The notes below the pieces were generated by a model. It saw only the letters and a program-made list of their open reading frames with translations, searched no databases and had not been told where the DNA came from. The translations under genes were made by a program, and so were the position numbers. DNA of 64,000 nt from Vagococcus coleopterorum (GTDB lineage Bacteria > Bacillota > Bacilli > Lactobacillales > Vagococcaceae): assembly GCF_011303955.1 (NCBI RefSeq), contig NZ_CP049886.1, positions 930,001 to 994,000 on the forward strand, given 5' to 3'. Shown here one piece after another: positions 9,382 to 19,157 of this stretch; positions within the stretch are counted from its first letter, which is position 1; every line of letters starts with the position of its first letter.

Positions 9382-10329
9382 ATGGAAGTTATTGAATTAC
9401 ATCATCCATATAAACAAGATCAAATACCAACTGGAGAAGTTGTCTTAGTTTTAGGGTTCTTTGATGGTGTTCATCGTGGACACCAAGAAGTCATTAAACG
9501 CGGTCGTGAAGCAGCAGAGAAAAAAGGCTTAAAACTAGCTGTCATGACCTTTAATCAACATCCGTCAATTGTTTTCAAAAAAATTGACCCACAAACGATG
9601 ACATATTTAACGACAGTGGAGCAAAAAAGTCAGCATATGGAGGACTTAGGTGTTGATATTTTATATGTTGTTGAATTTACGTCAGCCTTTGCTAGCTTAT
9701 CACCTGATGAATTTGTTGATCAGTATATGCTGGGCTTACATGCCGATACGGTTGTAGCAGGATTCGATTATACCTATGGACCAAGAGATATTGCGACAAT
9801 GACAAATCTACCCAAGTATACTAATGGTCGTTTAGAAATTATTTCTGTCCCTAAACAAACAGAAGCAGATACGAAGATCAGCTCTACGGCAATCAGAGAT
9901 TTAATGGAAGCTGGAGAAATGGAGAGAGTCTCAGAATTTCTAGGATATCCCTATACAATGGAAGGAACAGTCGTTCATGGTGATGCTAGAGGTCGTACCC
10001 TAGGATTCCCGACAGCTAATATCAAAGTGCCGGGAATGTCACGGATGCCAAGAACAGGGGTTTATGCAGTGAAAATTCAAGTAGCTGGGAAATGGTATAG
10101 CGGCATGGCTCAAATTGGTCGCAATATTACTTTCGAAGCTAACCGTGATGTGACAGTGGAAGTTAATATTTTAGACTTTAGTCAAGATATTTACGGTGAA
10201 CAGGTTGCTGTCGAGTGGCATCATTATTTGCGTGATGAGATAAAATTTGATGGTATTGAGGGATTAGTAGCTCAGTTGAAACAAGATCAAGTAGACACAG
10301 AAACTTATTTCTCTGAAAGAGAGGCATAA
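9382..10329 (+). CDS. ribF: Bifunctional riboflavin kinase/FAD synthetase
   Basis: Makes FMN from riboflavin and then FAD, supplying flavin to NrdI and Fni, which are also in this window. The 315-residue protein has the nucleotidyltransferase motif GFFDGVHRGH (25-34), then the kinase domain with GRTLGFPTANI (about 205-215). The start is ATG 9382, 7 nt after an AAAGGAG site that overlaps the truB stop; an upstream in-frame ATG lies inside truB. This truB-ribF pairing is standard in Firmicutes. Confidence 0.97.
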   Translation: MEVIELHHPYKQDQIPTGEVVLVLGFFDGVHRGHQEVIKRGREAAEKKGLKLAVMTFNQHPSIVFKKIDPQTMTYLTTVEQKSQHMEDLGVDILYVVEFTSAFASLSPDEFVDQYMLGLHADTVVAGFDYTYGPRDIATMTNLPKYTNGRLEIISVPKQTEADTKISSTAIRDLMEAGEMERVSEFLGYPYTMEGTVVHGDARGRTLGFPTANIKVPGMSRMPRTGVYAVKIQVAGKWYSGMAQIGRNITFEANRDVTVEVNILDFSQDIYGEQVAVEWHHYLRDEIKFDGIEGLVAQLKQDQVDTETYFSEREA

Positions 10330-10330
10330 T

Positions 10331-11461
10331 ATGACGTCAGCTTATATTCACATCCCATTTTGCGAACATATCTGTTATTACTGTGATTTTAATAAAGTCT
10401 TTTTAAAAGGCCAACCAGTTGATGAATATATCCAAGAGGTCATCAAAGAAATGCATTTGAGCATGAAGAAATACCCAACGGATCGTGTTGAAACAATCTA
10501 TATTGGTGGCGGAACGCCAACGTCTTTGACCGCCAAGCAGTTAGATGCGTTGCTAAAAGGGGTTCGCGAAGAACTACCTTTTATTGATGGAGATGAGTTC
10601 ACTGTAGAGGCCAATCCTGGAGATTTAACAGCTGATAAATTGGCAGTCATGAAAAACTATGGTGTTAACCGTTTATCAATGGGAGTTCAATCTTTTGATG
10701 ATCGTTTGTTGAAAAAAATTGGACGCAAACACTCTGCTCAAGATGTCTTTGATACGATGAAGGTAATTGACAAATCAGGGCTGACAAATGTCAGCATAGA
10801 TTTGATTTATGCACTACCAGGGCAAACATTAGCAAATTTCGAAGATACCTTAGACAAAGCAATAGCCTTAGACTTACCTCATTATTCTATGTATTCATTA
10901 ATCTTAGAAAACAAAACTATGTTTAATAACTGGGCACGCCAAGGTCGATTGAACCTTCCAACTGAAGACGAAGAAGGGGATATGTTTGAGCTTGCTACCC
11001 GCAAGATGGAAGCTGCGGGTCGACCTAAATATGAAGTGAGTAATTTTGCTTCGCCAGGTTTTGAAAGTCAACACAATCTAGTGTATTGGAATAATGATCA
11101 TTACTTTGGAATAGGTGCTGGAGCAAGTGGTTATGTAGGAAACGAACGTTACCGTAATCATGGACCAATTCAACATTACTTAGAACCGTTGAGAAATAAT
11201 CAACTTCCAGTTATTGAAACAGAAACACTGATGCTAAAGCAAAAAATGGAAGAAGAAATGTTTTTGGGTTTACGTAAAATCAAAGGAATTTCAAGAGAAC
11301 ATTTTGCATCACGATATAACCAGACATTAGATAGTGTCTATCAATCGGAAATTAATGATCTATTAGCGGATGGTTTATTGCAAGAAAAAAATGGTTTTAT
11401 TTCCTTAACTGATAGAGGGATGATTTTAGGCAATACCGTCTTTGAAAAGTTTATTAAATAA
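10331..11461 (+). CDS. hemW: Radical SAM protein HemW (heme chaperone, coproporphyrinogen-oxidase-like)
   Basis: A 376-residue radical SAM enzyme with the cluster motif CEHICYYC (Cys 11, 15, 18), the GGGTPTSL segment (about 59) and a C-terminal HemN_C-type region. Proteins with this spacing were long annotated as oxygen-independent coproporphyrinogen oxidase; HemW binds heme and hands it to target proteins. No heme-biosynthesis genes are visible here, which favours the chaperone reading. It starts 1 nt after ribF. In B. subtilis hemW lies directly upstream of hrcA; here a minus-strand carrier gene separates them. Confidence 0.93.
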   Translation: MTSAYIHIPFCEHICYYCDFNKVFLKGQPVDEYIQEVIKEMHLSMKKYPTDRVETIYIGGGTPTSLTAKQLDALLKGVREELPFIDGDEFTVEANPGDLTADKLAVMKNYGVNRLSMGVQSFDDRLLKKIGRKHSAQDVFDTMKVIDKSGLTNVSIDLIYALPGQTLANFEDTLDKAIALDLPHYSMYSLILENKTMFNNWARQGRLNLPTEDEEGDMFELATRKMEAAGRPKYEVSNFASPGFESQHNLVYWNNDHYFGIGAGASGYVGNERYRNHGPIQHYLEPLRNNQLPVIETETLMLKQKMEEEMFLGLRKIKGISREHFASRYNQTLDSVYQSEINDLLADGLLQEKNGFISLTDRGMILGNTVFEKFIK

Positions 11462-11493
11462 AAAAGCTAGGACTCATTGTCCTAGCTTTTTTT
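11461..11493. terminator. Bidirectional terminator between hemW and the yfcC-like gene
   Basis: A 13-bp perfect stem (11461-11473 with 11479-11491), a TCATT loop, with A and T runs on both sides. Confidence 0.92.
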
Positions 11494-11499
11494 CTTCTA

Positions 11500-13023
11500 T
11501 TATATAAAGACCCCAATTCCTAATAAAATAATAGCTAAGGCACCAATAGCTAACATAATAGGAGTTACAAATTTTAACCACTTATCGAAAGATATGTTTA
11601 CCATAGCAAGCGATGCAAGTACTAGACCTGTTGGAGCAATGAATGCGATAATCCCTTGTCCCCAGTTGTAGGCATCAACAATTAAGGCGCGATCAATTCC
11701 AACAACATCGGCTAGAGGAGCCATTACTGGCATTGAAAGTACAGCTAACCCTGATGATGATGGAATAAAGAAACCTAATAAGATATAAACAAAGAATAAA
11801 ACCGTTGTGAAGACAACCCCTGTCATGTGGGAAACACCACTACTTAACCATTGCATTAGAGTGTCACTGATTTTAGCATCTTCCATAATAATAGTTACGC
11901 CACGTGCTAAGGCGATGACCAATGCGACTCCAAGTAAATCAGAGGCGCCTGCTATAAATTCAGAAACAAATGACTTTTCACCTAAGCCACTAATAGCTGC
12001 CATAATGAATGTAATGAATAAGAATAAAGCTGATATTTCATCAAATCCCCATGCATAATCTTTGACACCGAACACCATGACAACAAATCCAAGAGCGAAA
12101 ATAGCCAACATGATTTTTTTGCGAATATCAAATACGGGCGCTTCTGCTTGACTATCTTTTGTTAAAAATTGCGCTTCTAATTCTTCTTTTTGATCAAAGA
12201 CTAATGAATGCTCAGCATTTTTTCGAACTTTTTCTCCGTATCGGATAATGTATGCCATGCAAAGAACTAAAGCGAGAGTCAGCATGATTAGACGTAAACT
12301 CATACCTTGGGTAAAAGGAATTCCCGCTGTATCGGAGGCAATTACGACAGAGAATGGATTGACAGTTGAAGCCATTGTTCCGACGCAACTAGCTAAATAA
12401 ATAGTGGCAATTGCAACTAAAGCATCATAGCCAGCAGCCATAAAAATAGGAACTAATATCGGATAGAATGCAACTGTTTCTTCAGCTAAGCCAAAGGTTG
12501 TTCCGCCAGCAGCGATTAAAACAGAGATGATGATGATTAACCATTTTTCCTTCCCTTTTAAACGTATTGATAGAGCGTTCATACCGGCATTGAATGCTCC
12601 CGTTTTATTAATAACACCAATAATGCCACCTAATATTAAAACAAATGTTATGATTCCGATTGAATCTGCTAAACCTTGAATAGGAGCATGGAGGAACTGT
12701 TTAAGTGCACCAAATGCATTTGGTCGTTTCTCATCGAGCTCTTGATAACTCCCTGGGATTGCAACGGGTTTTGAAATTGAGCCGTCTTCAAATTTAGCTA
12801 AATCAACTTTAATTTGATGATCATCAAGAACTTGTTGACTAGCTGATACGCGCTGAGCTTCTTGCTCATGTGTATCTGTAATCACAAATTCTTTTGTAGC
12901 GGGATCAAATTGAATTGTTTCAAACTTACCAGCAGGAATAAAATAAGTTAGAGCCATAACTAGTAATAAAACAATTAAAATGACCGTGTAAGCGGAAGGG
13001 AAACTAATCTTCTTTTTCTTCAT
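11500..13023 (-). CDS. YfcC/DcuC-family carboxylate or amino acid carrier
   Basis: A 507-residue polytopic membrane protein of the DcuC/YfcC family (C4-dicarboxylate anaerobic carrier fold). Residues about 12-30 are the first membrane segment, followed by a hydrophilic loop of about 75 residues outside the membrane, then a series of about 11 further segments. GGTTFGLAEETVAF and SGLAVLSMPVMAPL are the re-entrant-type motifs. YfcC members move dicarboxylates, short-chain fatty acids or basic amino acids/peptides, so substrate is not predictable. Own promoter and terminator; inserted between hemW and hrcA. Confidence 0.82.
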   Translation of the reverse strand: MKKKKISFPSAYTVILIVLLLVMALTYFIPAGKFETIQFDPATKEFVITDTHEQEAQRVSASQQVLDDHQIKVDLAKFEDGSISKPVAIPGSYQELDEKRPNAFGALKQFLHAPIQGLADSIGIITFVLILGGIIGVINKTGAFNAGMNALSIRLKGKEKWLIIIISVLIAAGGTTFGLAEETVAFYPILVPIFMAAGYDALVAIATIYLASCVGTMASTVNPFSVVIASDTAGIPFTQGMSLRLIMLTLALVLCMAYIIRYGEKVRKNAEHSLVFDQKEELEAQFLTKDSQAEAPVFDIRKKIMLAIFALGFVVMVFGVKDYAWGFDEISALFLFITFIMAAISGLGEKSFVSEFIAGASDLLGVALVIALARGVTIIMEDAKISDTLMQWLSSGVSHMTGVVFTTVLFFVYILLGFFIPSSSGLAVLSMPVMAPLADVVGIDRALIVDAYNWGQGIIAFIAPTGLVLASLAMVNISFDKWLKFVTPIMLAIGALAIILLGIGVFI

Positions 13024-13059
13024 AAAAACATCTCCTTTTCTGTTTTTTTATACACCTTT

Positions 13060-13088
13060 AGTATAAGATTCTTTTCGAGTAAGAGCAA
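13060..13088 (-). promoter_or_regulatory. Promoter of the yfcC-like carrier gene
   Basis: On the minus strand: TTGCTC (plus-strand 13083-13088), a 17-bp spacer, then TATACT (13060-13065). An AAAGGAGA ribosome site follows at 13032-13039. Confidence 0.75.
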
Positions 13089-13145
13089 TGAATTATTTTG
13101 TTTTATAATGGAAAAAAGGTGAGGCTAGCACCGTTAAAACTAAGG

Positions 13146-13172
13146 TTAGCACTCTTTTTGTACGAGTGCTAA
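13146..13172 (+). promoter_or_regulatory. CIRCE operator 1 (HrcA-binding site)
   Basis: Perfect consensus TTAGCACTC-N9-GAGTGCTAA. It lies upstream of the hrcA -35 box. HrcA represses class I heat-shock genes by binding this inverted repeat. Confidence 0.96.
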
Positions 13173-13189
13173 AAAATGAGTCTTATCTG

Positions 13190-13221
13190 TTGACATTAGT
13201 AGGTTACCTTGTTAATATAAT
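13190..13221 (+). promoter_or_regulatory. Sigma-A promoter of hrcA-grpE-dnaK
   Basis: A perfect TTGACA (13190-13195), and a TAATATAAT stretch (13213-13221) serving as -10. TAATAT at 13213 gives a 17-bp spacer; the better TATAAT at 13216 would need 20. It is flanked by the two CIRCE elements. Confidence 0.75.
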
Positions 13222-13228
13222 AATTGTA

Positions 13229-13255
13229 TTAGCAGTCGATAGTATCGAGTGCTAG
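13229..13255 (+). promoter_or_regulatory. CIRCE operator 2 (HrcA-binding site)
   Basis: TTAGCAGTC-N9-GAGTGCTAG, one mismatch per arm from consensus. It begins at about the transcription start, so bound HrcA would block the promoter, and it also ends up in the mRNA leader. Confidence 0.92.
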
Positions 13256-13273
13256 AAAAATGAGGTGAGAAGA

Positions 13274-14347
13274 ATGTTAACAGAACGTCAATTAAATATT
13301 TTACGTCTGCTCATTCAGACTTACACTTCAACTGGAGTGCCTGTTGGTTCTAAGACTTTGATGAATGAGGGGATTAAGGCAAGTTCTGCAACGATTCGAA
13401 ATGACTTAGGTTTGCTCGAAGAGTTGGGCTTGATTGAAAAAACTCACTCGTCTTCTGGTCGTATTCCATCAGTTGAAGGTTATCGTTTTTATGTTGATAA
13501 CTTACTCCAACCATTAACGGTTAGTTCTCGCGACTTATCGTTGATCAAAGGGTCGTTTGGTCAAGAGTTTAGTGCCATTGATGATATCATTAAGCGTTCA
13601 GCTGAAATTTTATCTGATTTGACAAGTTACACAGCTTTTTCTTTAGGTCCAGATGTTAAGGATCGCCGCTTAACAGGTTTCCGAATGGTGCCACTTAATA
13701 GCCAACAAATTATGGCAATTATTGTGACTGACAAAGGAAATGTGGAAAGCCAAGTCTTTAATATTCCGGAAGATGTTTCTAATGAAGATTTAGAAAAGAT
13801 GATTCAGTTAATTAATGATACCTTAGTAGGAGAACCACTCTTAACGGTTTATCAAAAATTACGCACTGAAATTCCATTATTGCTGCAACAGTATTTCCAT
13901 ACACCAGCAGGCGTGATGAATCTTTTCAATGAAATATTAGGGCATGCATTTGAAGAAAGAGTCTATGTAGGTGGCCAGATGAATCTGTTAGACTTCGATG
14001 TCATGACAGATTTATCCCAATTTAAATCGGTTTATTCTTTAATGGATAATCCAGATCAGTTAACTGAGTTAATCAGTCCAGCTGATAGTGATATTGATAT
14101 TCGAATCGGTCATGAAATAAACAACGATTTACTGGAAAACATGAGTCTGATTACAGCATCATATGATGTTGCAGGACATGGTAAAGGGACAATCGCCTTA
14201 CTTGGACCAACGAATATGTCTTATTCGAAAGTATTAGGTTTAGTTGATGCTTTCCGTCAAGAACTATCACAAGAATTAACAGAATATTATCGCTTGCTTG
14301 ATTATGATGGGCAAGAAGATTTAGAGGGGGAGACAAGAAGTGACTGA
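13274..14347 (+). CDS. hrcA: Heat-inducible transcription repressor HrcA
   Basis: The repressor of class I heat-shock genes; its folding depends on GroEL, giving feedback. The 357-residue protein has an N-terminal winged helix (MLTERQLNILRLLIQTY, then SSATIRNDLGLLEELG at about 39-54) and the GAF-like HrcA domain. The ATG at 13274 follows GAGGTGA at a good distance; a GTG three codons earlier overlaps that ribosome site and is unlikely. First gene of hrcA-grpE-dnaK, overlapping grpE by 8 nt. It should repress itself through the two CIRCE sites. Confidence 0.97.
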   Translation: MLTERQLNILRLLIQTYTSTGVPVGSKTLMNEGIKASSATIRNDLGLLEELGLIEKTHSSSGRIPSVEGYRFYVDNLLQPLTVSSRDLSLIKGSFGQEFSAIDDIIKRSAEILSDLTSYTAFSLGPDVKDRRLTGFRMVPLNSQQIMAIIVTDKGNVESQVFNIPEDVSNEDLEKMIQLINDTLVGEPLLTVYQKLRTEIPLLLQQYFHTPAGVMNLFNEILGHAFEERVYVGGQMNLLDFDVMTDLSQFKSVYSLMDNPDQLTELISPADSDIDIRIGHEINNDLLENMSLITASYDVAGHGKGTIALLGPTNMSYSKVLGLVDAFRQELSQELTEYYRLLDYDGQEDLEGETRSD

Positions 14348-14885
14348 GAAAACAGAAGAAACAGTTGAAGAAGTGAAAACTGACGCAACGGAAGAAACAG
14401 CTGTTGAAGAGATGACTGAAGAAGTTATTGAAAAAACAGTTGAAGAAGAGTTACAAGAAAAACTAGATGAGATGGAAGATAAGTTCCTAAGAGCTCAAGC
14501 GGAAATGGCTAATGTTCGTAATCGTTCAATTAAAGATCGTGAAGCAGCAGCTAAATACCGTTCGCAAGATTTAGGGAAAGAATTATTACCAGCTATCGAT
14601 AACCTAGAAAGAGCTTTAGCAATCGAAGTAACAGATGAACAAGGCGAAAGTTTGAAAAAAGGTATTGAGATGGTAATGGAAAGCATGCTACATGCTTTGA
14701 AAACTTCTGGAATCGAAGAAATCCCTGCAATGGGTGAAACATTCGATCCAAATCTTCATCAAGCAGTTCAAACAGTTCCACTTGAAGATGGTCAAACAGC
14801 TGATCAAATCGTTCAAGTGTTACAAAAGGGTTATATTTTACATGATCGTGTCTTAAGACCGACAATGGTAATGGTAGCTCAATAA
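14340..14885 (+). CDS. grpE: Nucleotide exchange factor GrpE
   Basis: GrpE releases ADP from DnaK. The 181-residue protein has a Glu/Thr-rich disordered N-terminus (about 1-40), the long dimer-forming helix, and the C-terminal beta domain (GEVFDPNLHQAV-like segment, here GETFDPNLHQAV). It starts with GTG at 14340 inside the end of hrcA, after a GAGGGGGAG ribosome site, which suggests translational coupling. Part of the CIRCE-controlled operon. Confidence 0.96.
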   Translation: MTEKTEETVEEVKTDATEETAVEEMTEEVIEKTVEEELQEKLDEMEDKFLRAQAEMANVRNRSIKDREAAAKYRSQDLGKELLPAIDNLERALAIEVTDEQGESLKKGIEMVMESMLHALKTSGIEEIPAMGETFDPNLHQAVQTVPLEDGQTADQIVQVLQKGYILHDRVLRPTMVMVAQ

Positions 14886-14912
14886 AAAAATATAAAATAA
14901 ACTAACATATAA

Positions 14913-16760
<1,848 letters not shown>

Positions 16761-16773
16761 GCTTTTAAAAAGG

Positions 16774-16804
16774 GAAGCCAAAGCAATTTGCTTTTGGCTT
16801 TTCC
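16774..16804 (+). terminator. Imperfect hairpin between dnaK and dnaJ
   Basis: AGCCAAAGC (16777-16785) pairs with GCTTTTGGCT (16791-16800) with one bulged base. Only a short TTTT follows, then CC. Probably a partial terminator that lowers dnaJ relative to dnaK, or an RNA-stability element. Confidence 0.5.
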
Positions 16805-16885
16805 TACTTATTAGCACATTTAGTTCATAACACTTTTATGTTATGCTAGGTGAGCAAAAGAATTTAGAGAGAGTGAGGTAAACCC

Positions 16886-18025
16886 ATGGCAAAACGTGAT
16901 TATTATGAAGTGCTGGGTGTATCTAAAAGTGCAACAGCTGATGAGATGAAAAAAGCTTATCGTAAACTGTCAAAACAATATCATCCAGATATTAATAAAG
17001 CAGATGATGCTGCAGATAAATTTAAAGAAATTTCTGAAGCTTATGAAGTGTTAAGTGACCCTCAGAAAAAAGCAGCCTATGATCAATACGGTCATGCGAG
17101 TACCGACCCTAACTTTGGTGGTGGCGGATTCGGTGGTGGTTTTGGTGGCTTCGAAGGCGGCGGATTCGGTGGCTTCGAAGATATCTTTGGTTCATTCTTT
17201 GGTGGTGGCGGTCGTTCATCAAATCCCAACGCACCTCGCCAAGGGTCAGATTTACAGTACACATTAGATTTAAGTTTTGAAGAAGCTGTTTTTGGGACAG
17301 AACAAACGATTAAATTTAATCGCGAAGACAAATGTGGAACTTGTGATGGTTCAGGTGCTAAACCTGGAACACATCCTGAAACATGTAGTAAGTGTCATGG
17401 TCAAGGTGTGGTTCAAGTTGAACGTCAAACACCACTTGGTCGGATGATGACACAACAACCATGTGATCAATGTGGCGGTAAAGGTCAACGTATCAATACA
17501 CCGTGTGATGACTGTGCTGGCTTAGGTCGGATTAAGAAAAAACATAGTGTGAAAGTAAATGTTCCCGCTGGTGTTGAAGACGGGCAACAAATGCGTCTAG
17601 CTGGTCAAGGTGAAGCTGGTATTAACGGTGGACCTTATGGTGATTTATATGTTGTCTTCCGTGTTGAAGAAAGTGATATTTTTGACCGTGATGGTTCAGA
17701 AATCTACTATGATTTACCATTAAGTTTTGTTCAAGCAACATTAGGGGATGAAATTGAAGTCCCAACCATTCATGGGAAAATTAAATTAAAAGTCCCAGCT
17801 GGTACTCAAACAGGTACAACTTTCCGATTAAAAGGAAAAGGTGCATCTAAATTAAGAGGAACTGGTAATGGTGATCAACAAGTGACTGTACGAATCGTGA
17901 CGCCTAAAAATTTAAGTGATGCACAAAGAGATGCATTAAGAAAATTTGCTGAAGCAGGTGGCGACCAAGTAACAGAAGAAGAAGGTTTCTTTGATAAAGT
18001 TAAGGATGCCTTTAGACCAAAATAA
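16886..18025 (+). CDS. dnaJ: Co-chaperone DnaJ (Hsp40)
   Basis: DnaJ stimulates DnaK ATPase and delivers substrates. The 379-residue type I protein has the J domain with HPD at 33-35, a Gly/Phe-rich linker (about 74-115) with GGFGGGFGG repeats, four zinc-binding CxxCxGxG repeats ([32 protein letters not shown]), and two C-terminal beta domains. GAGTGAGGTAA precedes the ATG. Follows dnaK by 125 nt; read-through from the hrcA operon is likely, and no full CIRCE is seen before it. Confidence 0.97.
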   Translation: MAKRDYYEVLGVSKSATADEMKKAYRKLSKQYHPDINKADDAADKFKEISEAYEVLSDPQKKAAYDQYGHASTDPNFGGGGFGGGFGGFEGGGFGGFEDIFGSFFGGGGRSSNPNAPRQGSDLQYTLDLSFEEAVFGTEQTIKFNREDKCGTCDGSGAKPGTHPETCSKCHGQGVVQVERQTPLGRMMTQQPCDQCGGKGQRINTPCDDCAGLGRIKKKHSVKVNVPAGVEDGQQMRLAGQGEAGINGGPYGDLYVVFRVEESDIFDRDGSEIYYDLPLSFVQATLGDEIEVPTIHGKIKLKVPAGTQTGTTFRLKGKGASKLRGTGNGDQQVTVRIVTPKNLSDAQRDALRKFAEAGGDQVTEEEGFFDKVKDAFRPK

Positions 18026-18034
18026 AATTAGTTG

Positions 18035-18065
18035 AAGACCATTCAGAAATGAATGGTCTTTTTTT
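18035..18065 (+). terminator. Terminator of dnaJ
   Basis: An 11-bp perfect stem (18035-18045 with 18050-18060), a GAAA loop and a T run. Confidence 0.92.
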
Positions 18066-18076
18066 GTAAAAAAATC

Positions 18077-18105
18077 TTGCTAATTAAAAATATTCATCAT
18101 ATAAT
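18077..18105 (+). promoter_or_regulatory. Promoter of the zinc-binding lipoprotein gene
   Basis: TTGCTA (18077-18082), a 17-bp spacer and a perfect TATAAT (18100-18105). The start point should be near 18112, inside the Zur-like box. Confidence 0.8.
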
Positions 18106-18110
18106 ACAAA

Positions 18111-18125
18111 GTGTAATAATTACGA
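18111..18125 (+). promoter_or_regulatory. Zur-like operator
   Basis: GTGTAATAATTACGA matches the Bacillus Zur consensus TCGTAATNATTACGA at 13 of 15 positions, missing only the first two bases. It overlaps the predicted transcription start of a zinc-uptake gene, as expected for a Zur repressor site. Confidence 0.8.
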
Positions 18126-18146
18126 TTTAGAAAAGAGGACATGAAT

Positions 18147-19046
18147 ATGAAACGTTTATTTCAAACTGTTGTCGTTGCCCTTGTCGCTTTAACCTTAACT
18201 GCCTGTGGAAGCAAGAAAGAAGAAGTGAAAGAAAATAACAAACTGAATGTTGTTACAACTTTTTATCCAATGTATGATTTTGCAAAACAAATTGTTGGGG
18301 ACAAAGGAAATGTAACGGTTTTAATTGATGGTGCTACTGAGCCACATGACTATGAACCTAGTGCAAAAGATATTGCTAAAATTCAAGATGCTGATATCTT
18401 TATTTATAATTCAACTGATATGGAAACATGGGTACCGACAGCTTTAGAAAGCATGGGTGATACTAAAACCAAGATAATTGAAGCTGGTGGAGTAGCCGAA
18501 GCCGAACAAGCTAGTGATAACGGTGCTACCGATCCTCATGTTTGGTTAGATCCTGTTTTAGCCCAAGATGCTGTGTTGACGATAAGCGAAGCGATTGTAA
18601 AAACTTATCCCGAGCTGCAAGAAGATATTGAAAAAAATACGAATGAGTACGTTCTTAAATTGAAAGAGCTTGATAGTAAATATGCTTCGGCCTTCAAGGA
18701 TGCTAAAAATCGGACATTTGTCACGCAACACGAAGCTTTTGGTCATTTAGCCAAGCGCTACAATTTAATTCAAAAACCAATTGCGGGCTTAAATCCAGAC
18801 CAAGAACCAAATCCATCTGAGTTAGCAGAGATTCAAGACTTTGTTAAGAACAACAATGTTAAAGTTATCTTTACCGAAGGGCTTTCATCGAGTAAAATTG
18901 CCAAAACGATTGCTGATAATACAGGAGCCGAATTGCGAGATTTAAATACACTTGAAGGTTTAACAAATCAAGAACAATCAGAAGGTGAAGATTATTTATC
19001 TGTGATGGAAAAAAATTTAAATGCCTTAAAAGACGTTATTAAATAA
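18147..19046 (+). CDS. Zinc ABC transporter substrate-binding lipoprotein (ZnuA/AdcA-type)
   Basis: A 299-residue cluster A-I metal-binding lipoprotein. The lipobox LTAC puts the lipidated cysteine at residue 20. Metal-ligand positions are visible at His67 (TEPHDYEPSAKD), His131 (DPHVWLDP) and His195 (QHEAFGH). The TEPHDYEPSAK context and the Zur box favour zinc over manganese. There is no His-rich loop and no C-terminal ZinT domain, unlike the longer streptococcal AdcA. The ATG at 18147 lies 7 nt after AGGA; the ATG at 18141 is too close. No permease or ATPase gene is adjacent, so it must use components encoded elsewhere. Confidence 0.9.
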   Translation: MKRLFQTVVVALVALTLTACGSKKEEVKENNKLNVVTTFYPMYDFAKQIVGDKGNVTVLIDGATEPHDYEPSAKDIAKIQDADIFIYNSTDMETWVPTALESMGDTKTKIIEAGGVAEAEQASDNGATDPHVWLDPVLAQDAVLTISEAIVKTYPELQEDIEKNTNEYVLKLKELDSKYASAFKDAKNRTFVTQHEAFGHLAKRYNLIQKPIAGLNPDQEPNPSELAEIQDFVKNNNVKVIFTEGLSSSKIAKTIADNTGAELRDLNTLEGLTNQEQSEGEDYLSVMEKNLNALKDVIK

Positions 19047-19076
19047 AAAAGCAACCACATGTGGTTGCTTTTTTAT
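19046..19076 (+). terminator. Terminator of the zinc lipoprotein gene
   Basis: A hairpin formed by GCAACCACA/TGTGGTTGC with poly-A before and poly-T after. It starts at the stop codon. Confidence 0.9.
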
Positions 19077-19157
19077 TATTAAAATACTAGTAAATTTACG
19101 TTGGAAAAGGTACTATATTAAGTAGGATGTGTTGTTAAGTATGAAAGGAGAATCGTG

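Noticed and set aside
16811-16830. Possible CIRCE upstream of dnaJ
   Set aside because: Only one half-site (TTAGCAC) is present; no GAGTGCTAA arm lies at the proper distance.
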